Part shown: piece by piece, positions 14,964-23,005 of the stretch | Numbering within the stretch: the first letter of the stretch is position 1 | Layout: each line of letters starts with the position of its first letter | Notes under the pieces: model-generated | What the model saw: only the letters and a program-made list of their open reading frames with translations | What the model was told of the DNA's origin: nothing | Databases searched by the model: none | Position numbers and translations under genes: made by a program | NCBI GenBank assembly: GCA_041392835.1 | Contig: JAWKLF010000001.1 | Location: 372,001-436,000, forward strand | DNA: 64,000 nt | Direction: 5' to 3' | From: OLB11 sp041392835 | Lineage (GTDB): Bacteria > Bacteroidota > Bacteroidia > Chitinophagales > Chitinophagaceae

Positions 14964-14985
14964 TATAACTATATTTTTAGTTATA
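14964..14985. promoter_or_regulatory. Probable BlaI operator (inverted and direct repeats)
   Basis: TATAACTA and TAGTTATA around a 6-bp spacer form a palindrome overlapping the -7 box of the blaI-blaR1 operon. A third half-site TAGTT lies at 14958-14962. The 15-bp unit ATTTTTAGTTRTATA is directly repeated with a 20-bp period (14953 and 14973). BlaI/MecI repressors bind AT-rich dyads at their own promoters, which fits this placement. Confidence 0.6.
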
Positions 14986-14991
14986 TATTTG
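14984..14991 (+). promoter_or_regulatory. -7 promoter element TATATTTG for blaI
   Basis: An exact TAnnTTTG match ending only 4 nt before the blaI ATG at 14996, so the transcript should be leaderless or nearly so. Confidence 0.6.
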
Positions 14992-14995
14992 GTGT

Positions 14996-15352
14996 ATGGA
15001 AAAACTAACAGGCGCCGAAGAAGAAATTATGCTGATATTGTGGGATATAAAAAAGGGCTTTGTAAAAGATATACGAGCTAAAATGAAAAATCCTAAACCA
15101 CACTACAATACGATTGCCACCATAATCAAAATATTGTGCGATAAAGGATTTGTAAACTATACGGCCTATGGCAAAACCTATGAATATTTCCCCGTCATAG
15201 CAAAAGACCGTTTTTTTTCTACACGTATCAAAAGCGTTTTGCAAAAATATTGCAACAACTCTGCCAGCCAATTGGTTTCTTTTTTTGTACAGGATAAAAA
15301 AATTAGTATCAAAGAGCTCGAAGAATTAGTGCACACACTAAAAAATAAATAA
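14996..15352 (+). CDS. BlaI/MecI/CopY family transcriptional repressor
   Basis: A 118-residue winged-helix repressor. The N-terminal DNA-binding domain shows LTGAEEEIMLILWDIKKGFVKDI and the recognition helix region YNTIATIIKILCDKGFV. A dimerisation tail follows. In characterised systems the repressor is cleaved when the partner M56 sensor protease is activated, which derepresses the target genes. Here the sensor gene starts 1 bp after the stop, and a dyad overlaps the promoter. Typical for Bacteroidota, the pair is not directly beside a beta-lactamase; a class D enzyme gene lies about 3.6 kb downstream on the other strand. Confidence 0.88.
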   Translation: MEKLTGAEEEIMLILWDIKKGFVKDIRAKMKNPKPHYNTIATIIKILCDKGFVNYTAYGKTYEYFPVIAKDRFFSTRIKSVLQKYCNNSASQLVSFFVQDKKISIKELEELVHTLKNK

Positions 15353-15353
15353 T

Positions 15354-16631
15354 ATGCAGACCTATGTATTGAACCATATTGTTCTTAGTGCTCTCTTTGC
15401 CTTGGGTTATCAATTTTGCTTAGCTCGCAAAACCTGTTTTACATGGAATCGATATTATCTTATCGCATCTGTATTGTTTTCTATTTTTCTACCCTTGCTA
15501 TCTATTTCAATGCTCAAATTTTCTTTGTTATCGTACACACATCAGCCAAGTCTATTTACTACCCTACACACATTGTATATATATGGTCAAAGCAAAACGA
15601 ATTTTAATCCCAGCATACAAAATATATTGTTTTGCATTTATATAGCAGGCCTTTTATTTTATTTTATCAAAAGTGTATCTTCATTTGTGTATTTATATGT
15701 CGTAAGGCATCAAGCTGTTTGTCATACTCACAGACAAATTTCTTTTTATGTACACGAAAAAATAAATACCCCTTTTTCATTTTTGCAATTTATTTTTCTT
15801 CCTAAGCTATTGCCAACCGATATCAAAACTATACTCCTTCATGAAAAATTACATATACAAAAAAGACACTATATAGATAAACTCCTATTTCTTTTCGTGC
15901 AGCATGTATTTTGGTTTAATCCTATTTTGCTTTTTTATCAAAAAGAACTTGCTTTACAACATGAATATGCAGTGGACCACAGTATGCTATACCAAATAGA
16001 TAAAGATACTTATATCAAACAGTTGCTACATACTATAAGCCACAACGCTATTTTTTCTTCAATTACGCTATCATTATATCATCCACCATTAAAAAAACGT
16101 ATCACTATGATGTACAATTCAAAATCTCAAAACGGACTTTACAAAATTTTTTCAACTGCAGCTCTATGTCTTGTGTTTCTACTCTATTTTTCGTTGCAGA
16201 GCGCAGCACAATCTGCACCATCTAATACCAGCACCGAAACAGATACTGTGTATGTAGAAAAGCCTGATGGCACAGTCGAACAAAAAATTATTCAAAGGGT
16301 AGAAAAAAAAGAAGCATTTCAAATAGTAGAACAAATGCCTGAATTTCCGGGTGGTGAAAACGCACTTATGGATTACTTAGTAAAAAATCTTAACTATCCA
16401 AAATATTCAAAAAAGAAAGGAATAGAAGGGCGAGTAATGGTCGGTTTTATTATAAGCTCTGAGGGAGAAGTAAAAGATGTTAAAATACTTCGATCTCCAG
16501 ATAATGGAAAAGAACTTGAAGCAGAAGCTATGCGTGTTATAAAAAATATGCCGAAGTGGCGTCCTGGATATCAAAATGGTAAAGCGGTCAATGTACAGTA
16601 TAGGTTGCCTATCTTATTTTCAAGAAAATAA
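15354..16631 (+). CDS. M56 (BlaR1/MecR1-type) membrane metallopeptidase with C-terminal TonB domain
   Basis: A 425-residue protein. Hydrophobic segments in the first about 120 residues are followed by a zinc-protease domain with H163-E-K-L-H167 and the later HEYAVDH block. A transmembrane segment lies near 265-285. The periplasmic C-terminus is a TonB-C-like domain (about 330-425: EFPGGENALMDYL, GRVMVGFIISSEGEVKDV, MPKWRPGYQNGKAVNV). This BlaR1-M56 plus TonB-C architecture is common in Bacteroidota instead of the penicillin-sensing domain of classical BlaR1, so the signal sensed is unknown. It is cotranscribed with the BlaI-type repressor, its presumed cleavage target. Confidence 0.85.
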   Translation: MQTYVLNHIVLSALFALGYQFCLARKTCFTWNRYYLIASVLFSIFLPLLSISMLKFSLLSYTHQPSLFTTLHTLYIYGQSKTNFNPSIQNILFCIYIAGLLFYFIKSVSSFVYLYVVRHQAVCHTHRQISFYVHEKINTPFSFLQFIFLPKLLPTDIKTILLHEKLHIQKRHYIDKLLFLFVQHVFWFNPILLFYQKELALQHEYAVDHSMLYQIDKDTYIKQLLHTISHNAIFSSITLSLYHPPLKKRITMMYNSKSQNGLYKIFSTAALCLVFLLYFSLQSAAQSAPSNTSTETDTVYVEKPDGTVEQKIIQRVEKKEAFQIVEQMPEFPGGENALMDYLVKNLNYPKYSKKKGIEGRVMVGFIISSEGEVKDVKILRSPDNGKELEAEAMRVIKNMPKWRPGYQNGKAVNVQYRLPILFSRK

Positions 16632-17387
16632 TTAGGGATAAATAGTAATTTTAGTTACTCCTGGCATGATAAGTTTAGACAATTCTATTACATCTGCATT
16701 TTTTAAACCCACACAGCCATCTGTCCAGTTGTGTTTTAGGTCTATTACATTGTCGCCTCCATTCCATATACCATGTATGCCTACATTGCCACCTATGCGT
16801 GCATCGGGCGAAATAAGCCCTCGCGATTTTGCATCTAAATGTATATTTCTGGATTCTACTGTAGGATAGTCTAACAACATAAATACTTCCCATTTATCAT
16901 GCAATCTATTATCGAGTATTGTAAAGGTTCCTTCTGGAGTGTGGCGGTCTCCCTCTTGTAATTTTTGTCCTTTGGGGTTGGCACCAAATACACATTTATA
17001 AGCTGTCAGCACCTTGCCTTTGTACATAATATTCATTCTGTATTTTGACTTATACACTCTCAACTCTATAAGTTGTTTGTCTATGGTGTCTGGATTAATG
17101 GGTCTATTGAGTACTGGTGCTGTGCGTATTATTCGGGTTGTAGTTATAGTGCCATCTCGTGCTACACTTTTTTCTACTCGCTCTCCTTTACTATTATATG
17201 TCACTACATCCGGATGGTTTTGTTTGTATTTCAAATAGGCATCCAACTCTTTTTTCTTTTTGAGTGAGTCGGCTATATGTTTATTATGCAAATACTGTTT
17301 TACACGCAAAGAATCTGCTTGACGGTTTTGTGCCAGGCCTATATATCCAAACAACAAAACGAGAAAACTTAAAATAATTTTTTTCAT
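16632..17387 (-). CDS. L,D-transpeptidase (YkuD family)
   Basis: A 251-residue secreted enzyme with a signal peptide (KKIILSFLVLLFGYIGLAQ). A basic linker is followed by a YkuD domain (about 115-250). The catalytic motif is a His in VGIHGIWNGG followed by TDGCVGLKNADVIEL, where the Cys is the nucleophile. Such enzymes form 3-3 crosslinks or attach proteins to peptidoglycan and are not blocked by most penicillins. The start at MKKII (17387) is chosen because the eight residues upstream would disrupt the signal peptide. The stop codon abuts the end of the M56 gene. Confidence 0.85.
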   Translation of the reverse strand: MKKIILSFLVLLFGYIGLAQNRQADSLRVKQYLHNKHIADSLKKKKELDAYLKYKQNHPDVVTYNSKGERVEKSVARDGTITTTRIIRTAPVLNRPINPDTIDKQLIELRVYKSKYRMNIMYKGKVLTAYKCVFGANPKGQKLQEGDRHTPEGTFTILDNRLHDKWEVFMLLDYPTVESRNIHLDAKSRGLISPDARIGGNVGIHGIWNGGDNVIDLKHNWTDGCVGLKNADVIELSKLIMPGVTKITIYP

Positions 17388-17479
17388 GTCTACTATTCGA
17401 TGCTCAAGCAATGTGAATGTAAAAGCGAATATAATGCCACTTTTGTTATACCCTTGTGATTTTGAATAGATATTATATT

Positions 17480-17583
17480 ATACCAATCTTAAATTGGTTT
17501 CAGACCAATTTTTAGAGTGGTTTATACCGATATTACTGATGTTAAGACTATTTTATTGGTATGTTACAGCAGTATAATCGGTA
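17480..17583. repeat. Nested inverted repeats in a noncoding gap
   Basis: Three inverted-repeat pairs crowd a 283-bp gap. ATACCAAT (17480-17487) pairs with ATTGGTAT (17555-17562). AAATTGGT (17491-17498) pairs with ACCAATTT (17504-17511). A 14-bp arm at 17525-17538 pairs with 17570-17583 at 12 of 14 positions. Strand-specific T-tracts are absent, so this is not an ordinary terminator. It may be a miniature mobile element or a folded leader for the downstream L,D-transpeptidase gene. Confidence 0.45.
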
Positions 17584-17670
17584 TTATACCTATTGTCCCG
17601 ATAAATTAATCTAAACTTATATTATGAAGCTAAAAGGGTTTGTGCCCGTATAAATCGTATGCAATTTTAA

Positions 17671-18201
17671 TTATTCAAAATAGATATGGCAAGCCTGCCA
17701 CAATACTATACCCAGGGACACACTAATATTTAATGAGTGTTTAGTACCCAACTGTGGTATTTCTACTACAGCATCGCTTTCTTTAATAATGTCTTCTTGC
17801 ACACCCATCACTTCATGTCCAAACACAAAGGCTATCTTTTCTTCTTTTGCAAAAGCAACTTTTTGTAACGCTATACTATTGTGTGCTTGCTCTATGCTAT
17901 ATATTTTATAGCCATCCTTTCGGGCTTTTTGTATGGCTTCCTGCGTTGAGTGTTCGTGCATCCAGTGCACGGTTTCTGTAGCACCCAATGCCGTTTTGTT
18001 TATATCTCTATGAGGTGGCACAGGTGTGAGCCCACACAATATTATTTTTTCTATTCTAAAACTGTCTGCTGTTCTAAAAGCCGATCCCACATTGTGCATG
18101 CTTCTTACTTCGTCTAATATAACAATGATAGGAATTTTTTTAGCATGCTTAAAGGTTTCTGTATCCATTCGTTGCAACTCGTCCATGGACTTTTTTATCA
18201 T
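17671..18201 (-). CDS. SpoU/TrmH family RNA 2'-O-methyltransferase
   Basis: A 176-residue SPOUT-class enzyme that uses SAM to methylate a ribose in tRNA or rRNA. The knot motifs are visible: VILDEVRSMHNVGSAFRTADS (motif 1), IAFVFGHEVMGV (motif 2) and IPQLGTKHSLNISVSLGI (motif 3). The ATG at 18199-18201 is chosen. An in-frame TTG at 18219 overlaps the -7 box TATATTTG (18217-18224) and so cannot be the start of the same transcript. The family is clear but the target nucleotide cannot be read from the sequence. Confidence 0.85.
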   Translation of the reverse strand: MIKKSMDELQRMDTETFKHAKKIPIIVILDEVRSMHNVGSAFRTADSFRIEKIILCGLTPVPPHRDINKTALGATETVHWMHEHSTQEAIQKARKDGYKIYSIEQAHNSIALQKVAFAKEEKIAFVFGHEVMGVQEDIIKESDAVVEIPQLGTKHSLNISVSLGIVLWQACHIYFE

Positions 18202-18216
18202 AGCTTCTATTTGTTT

Positions 18217-18224
18217 CAAATATA
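18217..18224 (-). promoter_or_regulatory. -7 promoter element TATATTTG
   Basis: An exact TAnnTTTG match on the minus strand, 15 nt before the ATG of the SpoU methyltransferase gene. It fixes that gene's start. Confidence 0.55.
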
Positions 18225-18245
18225 TTTAATATTCAATAGTTCCTT

Positions 18246-18281
18246 ATAAAAAAACCGCATCTGTATAAAACAAATGCGGTT
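18246..18281 (-). terminator. Minus-strand terminator with no annotated gene upstream
   Basis: An 8-bp stem AACCGCAT (18253-18260) and ATGCGGTT (18274-18281). On the minus strand it is followed by seven T residues. The only sequence between it and the divergent DUF4340 gene is about 170 bp, so it implies a short minus-strand transcript (see the small frame at 18338-18418). Confidence 0.7.
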
Positions 18282-18337
18282 AGAGGACATCATCACTACA
18301 TCATAAAAAAAATCCTTTTGTCTTCTGAAATGTAATA

Positions 18338-18418
18338 TTAATAGCTTGTTCCAAATTTTATATACCCCGTATATGGTATATTCATTGCGTTTTTTTGATA
18401 AAAAGTAGCATTCTGCAT
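18338..18418 (-). CDS. Possible 26-residue peptide gene or small RNA
   Basis: A short minus-strand frame beginning MQNATFYQKNAMN and ending in KFGTSY, upstream of the orphan terminator at 18246-18281. It is too short for statistical support, I recognise no family, and I saw no exact -7 box for it. The case rests on position: a strong minus-strand terminator with nothing else to end. A noncoding RNA from the same strand is equally possible. Confidence 0.25.
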   Translation of the reverse strand: MQNATFYQKNAMNIPYTGYIKFGTSY

Positions 18419-18438
18419 CTTTAATACATTTTTGCTAA

Positions 18439-18446
18439 TACTTTTG
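18439..18446 (+). promoter_or_regulatory. -7 promoter element TACTTTTG
   Basis: An exact TAnnTTTG match ending 5 nt before the ATG at 18452. It predicts a nearly leaderless mRNA for the DUF4340 gene. Confidence 0.55.
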
Positions 18447-18451
18447 TCTTC

Positions 18452-19435
18452 ATGAAAAGGAATGTCCTCTATCTTATCATTTTAGTTTTATTGTCCGTTA
18501 TTGTCTATTTTTTATATATAAAAAAAGAAGCATCACCGTATAGCAAAAATGAAGCAAACTTTACAGTAGAGGATACTGCCAAAATCAGTCAAATTGAATT
18601 GTTGGATATGCAAGGCCACTATATAAAGTTGCAACGTACCACCCAAGGGTGGACTCTAAATGATAGCCTTACCCCTCGGCCTGATGCCATACAATCAATT
18701 TTGGAAACCTTGCACTTGCAAGCTCCAGAGCAAACTGTTCCTGCCTCCTATCATGACAATGTAATAAAGGCGCTGAGTGGTCAACATATAAAAGTAAAAA
18801 TTTTTGATGGCGAAAAATTGACCCACTCCTTTTATGTAGCACAGTACCCAGGCGTTAATAATGCTACCTATATGCTCAACGAAAATGCACAACAACCCTT
18901 TATAGTAAAAAAACCACTGAGCAATGATTTTTTAGGTGTACGATTTTTTACATCGCTACAAGATTGGCGCGATAAACGATTATTTTATAGCACCGAAGAT
19001 ATAGAAAAAGTAAAAGTTCAATATACAGACTCACTTCAGTATAGTTTTACCTTATTAGCCAACAACAATAGTGTGCAAAATGACTTAGGAAATGCACAAC
19101 CTGCCAATGCCAAGTTTGTTCAATCGTATATACAATCGCTATCAAAAATATATTGTATAGGTTTTGAGAATACGAATATGCAAAAAGACTCCATCATTCA
19201 TTATGGGAAGTCTTTAGCTACTGTGACTATCAAACACAAAAATGAACCATCACATATACTCACCCTATATTTCAGACCTATTGATAAAGGCACCAAAGCA
19301 CAAATTAAGATAGATGGTCGAAATTATGATTTTGATAGTTTCTTTGGCTATTATGATCAAAAAGATTTTGTATTAATCAACCGAAAAACAGCTGAAAAAA
19401 TATTACGTTCCTATCCTGAATTTTTAAAACCGTAG
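18452..19435 (+). CDS. DUF4340 domain-containing protein
   Basis: A 327-residue protein with one N-terminal membrane segment (about 5-24) and an extracytoplasmic body of repeated beta-rich units, each like KISQIELLDMQGHYIKLQRTTQGWTLND. This matches the DUF4340 family, often found near ABC-type gliding (GldF/GldG-like) transporters in Bacteroidota, although no such genes are adjacent here. No catalytic residues are recognisable. It ends 2 bp before the stop of the convergent class D beta-lactamase gene. Confidence 0.7.
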   Translation: MKRNVLYLIILVLLSVIVYFLYIKKEASPYSKNEANFTVEDTAKISQIELLDMQGHYIKLQRTTQGWTLNDSLTPRPDAIQSILETLHLQAPEQTVPASYHDNVIKALSGQHIKVKIFDGEKLTHSFYVAQYPGVNNATYMLNENAQQPFIVKKPLSNDFLGVRFFTSLQDWRDKRLFYSTEDIEKVKVQYTDSLQYSFTLLANNNSVQNDLGNAQPANAKFVQSYIQSLSKIYCIGFENTNMQKDSIIHYGKSLATVTIKHKNEPSHILTLYFRPIDKGTKAQIKIDGRNYDFDSFFGYYDQKDFVLINRKTAEKILRSYPEFLKP

Positions 19436-19437
19436 TT

Positions 19438-20274
19438 TTATTTTATAATATTTTGTTCTTTCAAAATCGTTTTCAAAATCGTTTTACGAGATTCCATTAA
19501 GTCAAATCCCCTTTCTTTTGAATCGATGTATAAAGCAAAAAAGTAGGGTCTATAGTGAGTTTCCATTTTATTGGTCTTCACTCCTTTTTGTTCTTCTTTG
19601 CGCTCTACAAATCCTACCAACCACGCTCGTACACGTTGTTCATCTTGTCGAGTGCCTGTTTTATAATAGAGCTTGTAGTTTTCTGTATCTTCTTGTAGCA
19701 TCATGCTTCGTACTATACGTTGTGCACGTTGCGAAAACGGCAATTTATCGAAATATAATTTTTTGATAAAGCCTACTTGTTCATCTGGCGATATTTTTAA
19801 ACTATCATTCAACCAAAACTCATCTTCCTTACCAGCTATATTTTTATTGCCATAGCGAACAGAGTCTATCCATTTTTTCATTTCTGTGTGTCCTATACGT
19901 CTTACCAACTCTTGATAAAAAGGCAAGTTACTTACCTTGAGCGCCTCACGCATATTCATATCTTTGTCCCAAGCTGCTCTGCGCATGGTACCATCCCATG
20001 GTATGACAAGATTTTCATCTTTGGCCACATTAGACTCTAGCGCTACTAAGGAAGAAAATATTTTAAACGTAGAAGCAGGGCATACTTGTCTGCTACACAT
20101 TGGTAGGTTGTATAAATACACTTTATCGTGTGTATTGTCGGTCAGTTCAAAACAAGCAGAATCTATTTGATATTCATCAAAAATTTTTTTCCACTGGTTT
20201 TGGTAAACTACGTGCTCGCTACTACAAGCTTGTATAAGAAGGATAACTGAAAAGATATAGATTAGCTTTTTCAT
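19438..20274 (-). CDS. Class D beta-lactamase family lipoprotein
   Basis: A 278-residue serine hydrolase with a lipoprotein signal (IFSVILLIQAC, Cys17). The class D motifs are present in order: S68-T-F-K71 (PASTFKIF), S115-N-L (usual SxV), Y141-G-N, K205-T-G, and the downstream AWLVGF block. Its expected activity is hydrolysis of penicillin-type antibiotics in the periplasm. It could instead be a related penicillin-binding enzyme, since SxV is altered to SNL. The ATG at 20274 is chosen because the -7 box (20279-20286) lies just upstream and excludes the ATG at 20289. It is not adjacent to the blaI/M56 pair, and no matching operator was seen. Confidence 0.8.
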   Translation of the reverse strand: MKKLIYIFSVILLIQACSSEHVVYQNQWKKIFDEYQIDSACFELTDNTHDKVYLYNLPMCSRQVCPASTFKIFSSLVALESNVAKDENLVIPWDGTMRRAAWDKDMNMREALKVSNLPFYQELVRRIGHTEMKKWIDSVRYGNKNIAGKEDEFWLNDSLKISPDEQVGFIKKLYFDKLPFSQRAQRIVRSMMLQEDTENYKLYYKTGTRQDEQRVRAWLVGFVERKEEQKGVKTNKMETHYRPYFFALYIDSKERGFDLMESRKTILKTILKEQNIIK

Positions 20275-20278
20275 AGTG

Positions 20279-20286
20279 CAAAAATA
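20279..20286 (-). promoter_or_regulatory. -7 promoter element TATTTTTG
   Basis: An exact TAnnTTTG match ending 4 nt before the ATG of the class D beta-lactamase gene on the minus strand. It predicts a leaderless transcript. Confidence 0.55.
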
Positions 20287-20342
20287 CATGGCTTAGGCCC
20301 ATGTTTAAAAAATTAAAACTTGGTTTTATAAATTATTATTTT

Positions 20343-22094
20343 CTACAGACCCAATTCTTTTCGTTGTATATCATCTATTTCACCTGGCGCATTAAGCATC
20401 ATGTCTCTGCTTGCATTGTTTTTTGGAAAAGCTATAAAGTCTCGTATAGAATCTGAATGACCAAGTACAGCGCACAAACGGTCGAAGCCAAAGGCTATAC
20501 CTCCATGTGGTGGTGTTCCATATTCAAAGGCACTCAATAAAAATCCAAATTTTTCTTTTGCTTCTTGTTCGCTAAAGCCTAAAGCTGCAAACATTTTTTC
20601 TTGTATTTTTTTATCAAATATTCTTATAGAGCCTCCGCCAATTTCGGTTCCGTTTATGACTAAGTCGTAGGCATTGGCTTTGATATCTTTGTATTTTGAT
20701 GTGTCATTGAGCCAATCTAATTGTTCTTCTTTGGGCGATGTAAAAGGATGGTGCATGGCTACGAATCGTTTATTTTCTTCGTCATATTCATACAAAGGAA
20801 AATCAACTACCCATAGGGGTTTAAACAAGTTAGGATCTCTTAAGCCCAAACGACTACCCATCTCTAATCGAAGCTCACTAATGGCTTTTGTTGTTAGATT
20901 TTTTTCGCCAGCCAATATCAAAATCAAATCATCGGGCTTGGCTTGGCAGTGTTCGGCTATCGTTTTTAGTTTGCTTTCATCAAAAAATTTATCCATCGAA
21001 CTTTTTAATGTACCATCTGTATTCCATTTTATAAAGGCCATTCCCTTCATGCCTATTTGAGGTCTTTTTACCCATTCTACAAGTTCGTCGGTTTGTTTGC
21101 GTGAGTAGGTGCTTGCTTTTTCAACAGTAATGGCTACTATTTTTTCGGCATCTAAAAAAACACCAAACTCATGCGGCATACTTGCTCCTTTGGTCAGCAA
21201 AGTGCTTAAATCTTGAATGGTCATATCGAAGCGTATGTCGGGTTTATCATTGCCATATAGTTGCATAGCTTCATCGTAGGTCATACGAGGAAAATCTTCT
21301 TGAAACGAAATATTTTTTACTTCTTTAAAAATATATTTGGTCATAGCCTCAAACATATTTATTATATCTTCTTGATGTACAAAACTCATTTCACAGTCTA
21401 TCTGTGTAAATTCGGGTTGTCTATCTGCTCGCAAATCTTCATCGCGAAAACACTTTACTATTTGATAGTATTTATCGTAGCCAGATACCATTAATAGCTG
21501 TTTAAATAATTGTGGTGACTGAGGCAGCGCATAAAATTGGTTTTGGTGCACACGGCTAGGCACTATAAAGTCGCGTGCTCCTTCGGGTGTAGATTTGATA
21601 AGCATTGGTGTTTCAATTTCTACAAATTGCTGAGCGTCTAAATAATTGCGTGTGGCTTTTCCTATGGCATGTCTAAGTAGTAAGTTTTGCTTGAGCGGCT
21701 CTCTACGCAAATCCAAAAAGCGATATTTCATTCTCAATTCATCTCCACCATCGCTTTGTTCATCGAGTGTAAAGGGTGGTACTTCTGATTTGTTGAGTAT
21801 GCTGTAATGATTAATTTCAATTTCAATATCGCCTGTTGCAAGCTCAGGGTTTTTATTGCTACGTTCTATAACGATGCCATCTATTTGTATAACAAATTCT
21901 CTTGCCAGCATGTTTTGTTCTAACGCTTGAGTTTGTTCTTCATTAAAAAAGAGTTGTGTAATGCCATATCGATCTCGCAAATCTATAAATGTAATACTTC
22001 CAAATTTTCTAATGGTTTTTACCCAGCCAGCCAATTTTACTTGCTGACCTACATGCGCTATTCTAAGCTCTCCACAGGTATGACTTCTATACAT
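20343..22094 (-). CDS. aspS: Aspartate--tRNA ligase
   Basis: A 583-residue class II synthetase of bacterial AspS length. It has an N-terminal OB-fold anticodon-binding domain (GELRIAHVGQQVKLAGWV...DLRDRYGITQLFF). The catalytic core has motif 2 (KCFRDEDLRADRQPEFTQIDCEMSF), the bacterial GAD insertion, and motif 3 (GIAFGFDRLCAVL). It charges tRNA-Asp. The gene stands alone on the minus strand. Confidence 0.96.
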   Translation of the reverse strand: MYRSHTCGELRIAHVGQQVKLAGWVKTIRKFGSITFIDLRDRYGITQLFFNEEQTQALEQNMLAREFVIQIDGIVIERSNKNPELATGDIEIEINHYSILNKSEVPPFTLDEQSDGGDELRMKYRFLDLRREPLKQNLLLRHAIGKATRNYLDAQQFVEIETPMLIKSTPEGARDFIVPSRVHQNQFYALPQSPQLFKQLLMVSGYDKYYQIVKCFRDEDLRADRQPEFTQIDCEMSFVHQEDIINMFEAMTKYIFKEVKNISFQEDFPRMTYDEAMQLYGNDKPDIRFDMTIQDLSTLLTKGASMPHEFGVFLDAEKIVAITVEKASTYSRKQTDELVEWVKRPQIGMKGMAFIKWNTDGTLKSSMDKFFDESKLKTIAEHCQAKPDDLILILAGEKNLTTKAISELRLEMGSRLGLRDPNLFKPLWVVDFPLYEYDEENKRFVAMHHPFTSPKEEQLDWLNDTSKYKDIKANAYDLVINGTEIGGGSIRIFDKKIQEKMFAALGFSEQEAKEKFGFLLSAFEYGTPPHGGIAFGFDRLCAVLGHSDSIRDFIAFPKNNASRDMMLNAPGEIDDIQRKELGL

Positions 22095-22119
22095 AAATTA
22101 TTTAAAAAAAATTGAGTTG

Positions 22120-22127
22120 CAAAGTTA
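22120..22127 (-). promoter_or_regulatory. -7 promoter element TAACTTTG
   Basis: An exact TAnnTTTG match on the minus strand, 25 nt before the aspS ATG at 22094. Confidence 0.55.
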
Positions 22128-22201
22128 TAGTAATTCCTACTATAATTAGAGCTAAACCCATATTAAGCAGATGAGTTTTCTTGCTTATAGATCTTTCCTT
22201 T

Positions 22202-22235
22202 AAAAAAAATGCCTATATACAAAAGCATATAGGCA
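22202..22235 (-). terminator. Rho-independent terminator of the superoxide dismutase gene
   Basis: A 9-bp stem TGCCTATAT (22210-22218) and ATATAGGCA (22227-22235) with an 8-nt loop. On the minus strand it is followed by eight T residues. It is 23 bp past the dismutase stop codon. Confidence 0.8.
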
Positions 22236-22258
22236 CATTCTAATAGTATATATCTTTT

Positions 22259-22867
22259 TTACATTAGTGATTCATATCTCTTTTGCACTTCGGGCCAGTT
22301 TACCAAACTCCAAAAGGCACTTATATAATCTGCTCTTCGGTTTTGATAATGTAAGTAGTAAGCATGTTCCCACACATCCATACTTAGTATCGGTGTGCCG
22401 GGGCATTCTGCTATATCCATCATAGGATTGTCTTGATTGGGTGTAGAGCATACGCAAAGCGATTTATCCGCTTTTACACATAGCCAAGCCCAACCACTTC
22501 CAAAACGAGTCATACCAGCATTGGCAAAGTCGCTTTTGAATTTTTCAAAACCTCCTAACTGCGCTTCTATTGCATCGGCCAATAGACCTTCGGGTGTGCC
22601 TCCACCCTGTGGCGATAGTATTTGCCAAAATAAAGAGTGATTAAAATGACCGCCACCATTGTTGCGTATAGCCATAGGCAAAGAAGAAATATTTTTCATA
22701 ATATCTTCAATATTGTCGCCTGCTTGAGGCGCATCTACCAATGCTTTATTTAAATTATCTACATAGGCCTGATGGTGTTTGCTGTGGTGTATTTCCATTG
22801 TTTTGGCATCAAAATGTGGCTCTAAGGCACTGTATTCATATGGTAATGCAGGAAGTGTGAAACTCAT
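22259..22867 (-). CDS. Superoxide dismutase [Fe/Mn]
   Basis: A 202-residue enzyme that converts superoxide to oxygen and hydrogen peroxide. The metal ligands are His27 (MEIHHSKHHQAYVDNL), the His in GGHFNHSLFW, and the Asp and His in MDVWEHAYYLHYQNRR. There is no signal peptide, so it is cytoplasmic. Iron versus manganese use cannot be decided with confidence. The frame is open for 11 more codons upstream, but the family N-terminus FTLPALPYEY starts right after the ATG at 22867, and a consensus -7 box lies at 22898-22905. Confidence 0.94.
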   Translation of the reverse strand: MSFTLPALPYEYSALEPHFDAKTMEIHHSKHHQAYVDNLNKALVDAPQAGDNIEDIMKNISSLPMAIRNNGGGHFNHSLFWQILSPQGGGTPEGLLADAIEAQLGGFEKFKSDFANAGMTRFGSGWAWLCVKADKSLCVCSTPNQDNPMMDIAECPGTPILSMDVWEHAYYLHYQNRRADYISAFWSLVNWPEVQKRYESLM

Positions 22868-22897
22868 AGTGTAATTGTTTTTTAAAAGTATGAATGG

Positions 22898-22905
22898 CAA
22901 ATATA
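22898..22905 (-). promoter_or_regulatory. -7 promoter element TATATTTG
   Basis: An exact TAnnTTTG match on the minus strand, 30 nt before the dismutase ATG at 22867. Confidence 0.5.
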
Positions 22906-22963
22906 CTTTACATTTTGTGCTTGTCCTATTGAGAGTATGAATAGTTTATTTAGTTTGTATATA

Positions 22964-22982
22964 TTTTGGGGTACCCCTAAAA
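22964..22982. repeat. GC-centred palindromic hairpin between dismutase and TGT-like genes
   Basis: TTTTGGGG and CCCCTAAAA can pair over 8 positions (one G-U) around a TAC loop. It lies between the end of the TGT-like gene (23006) and the dismutase promoter. It may end the upstream transcript or act as an operator. No clean T-tract follows on either strand. Confidence 0.35.
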
Positions 22983-23005
22983 GTCGTGAATATGAACACA
23001 ATGCG

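Noticed and set aside
20674..21060. 128-codon frame opposite aspS
   Set aside because: Antisense shadow of a highly conserved synthetase.
22964..22982. GGGGTACCCC hairpin as a classic terminator for the TGT-like operon
   Set aside because: No T-tract follows on the minus strand; kept only as a weak palindrome.
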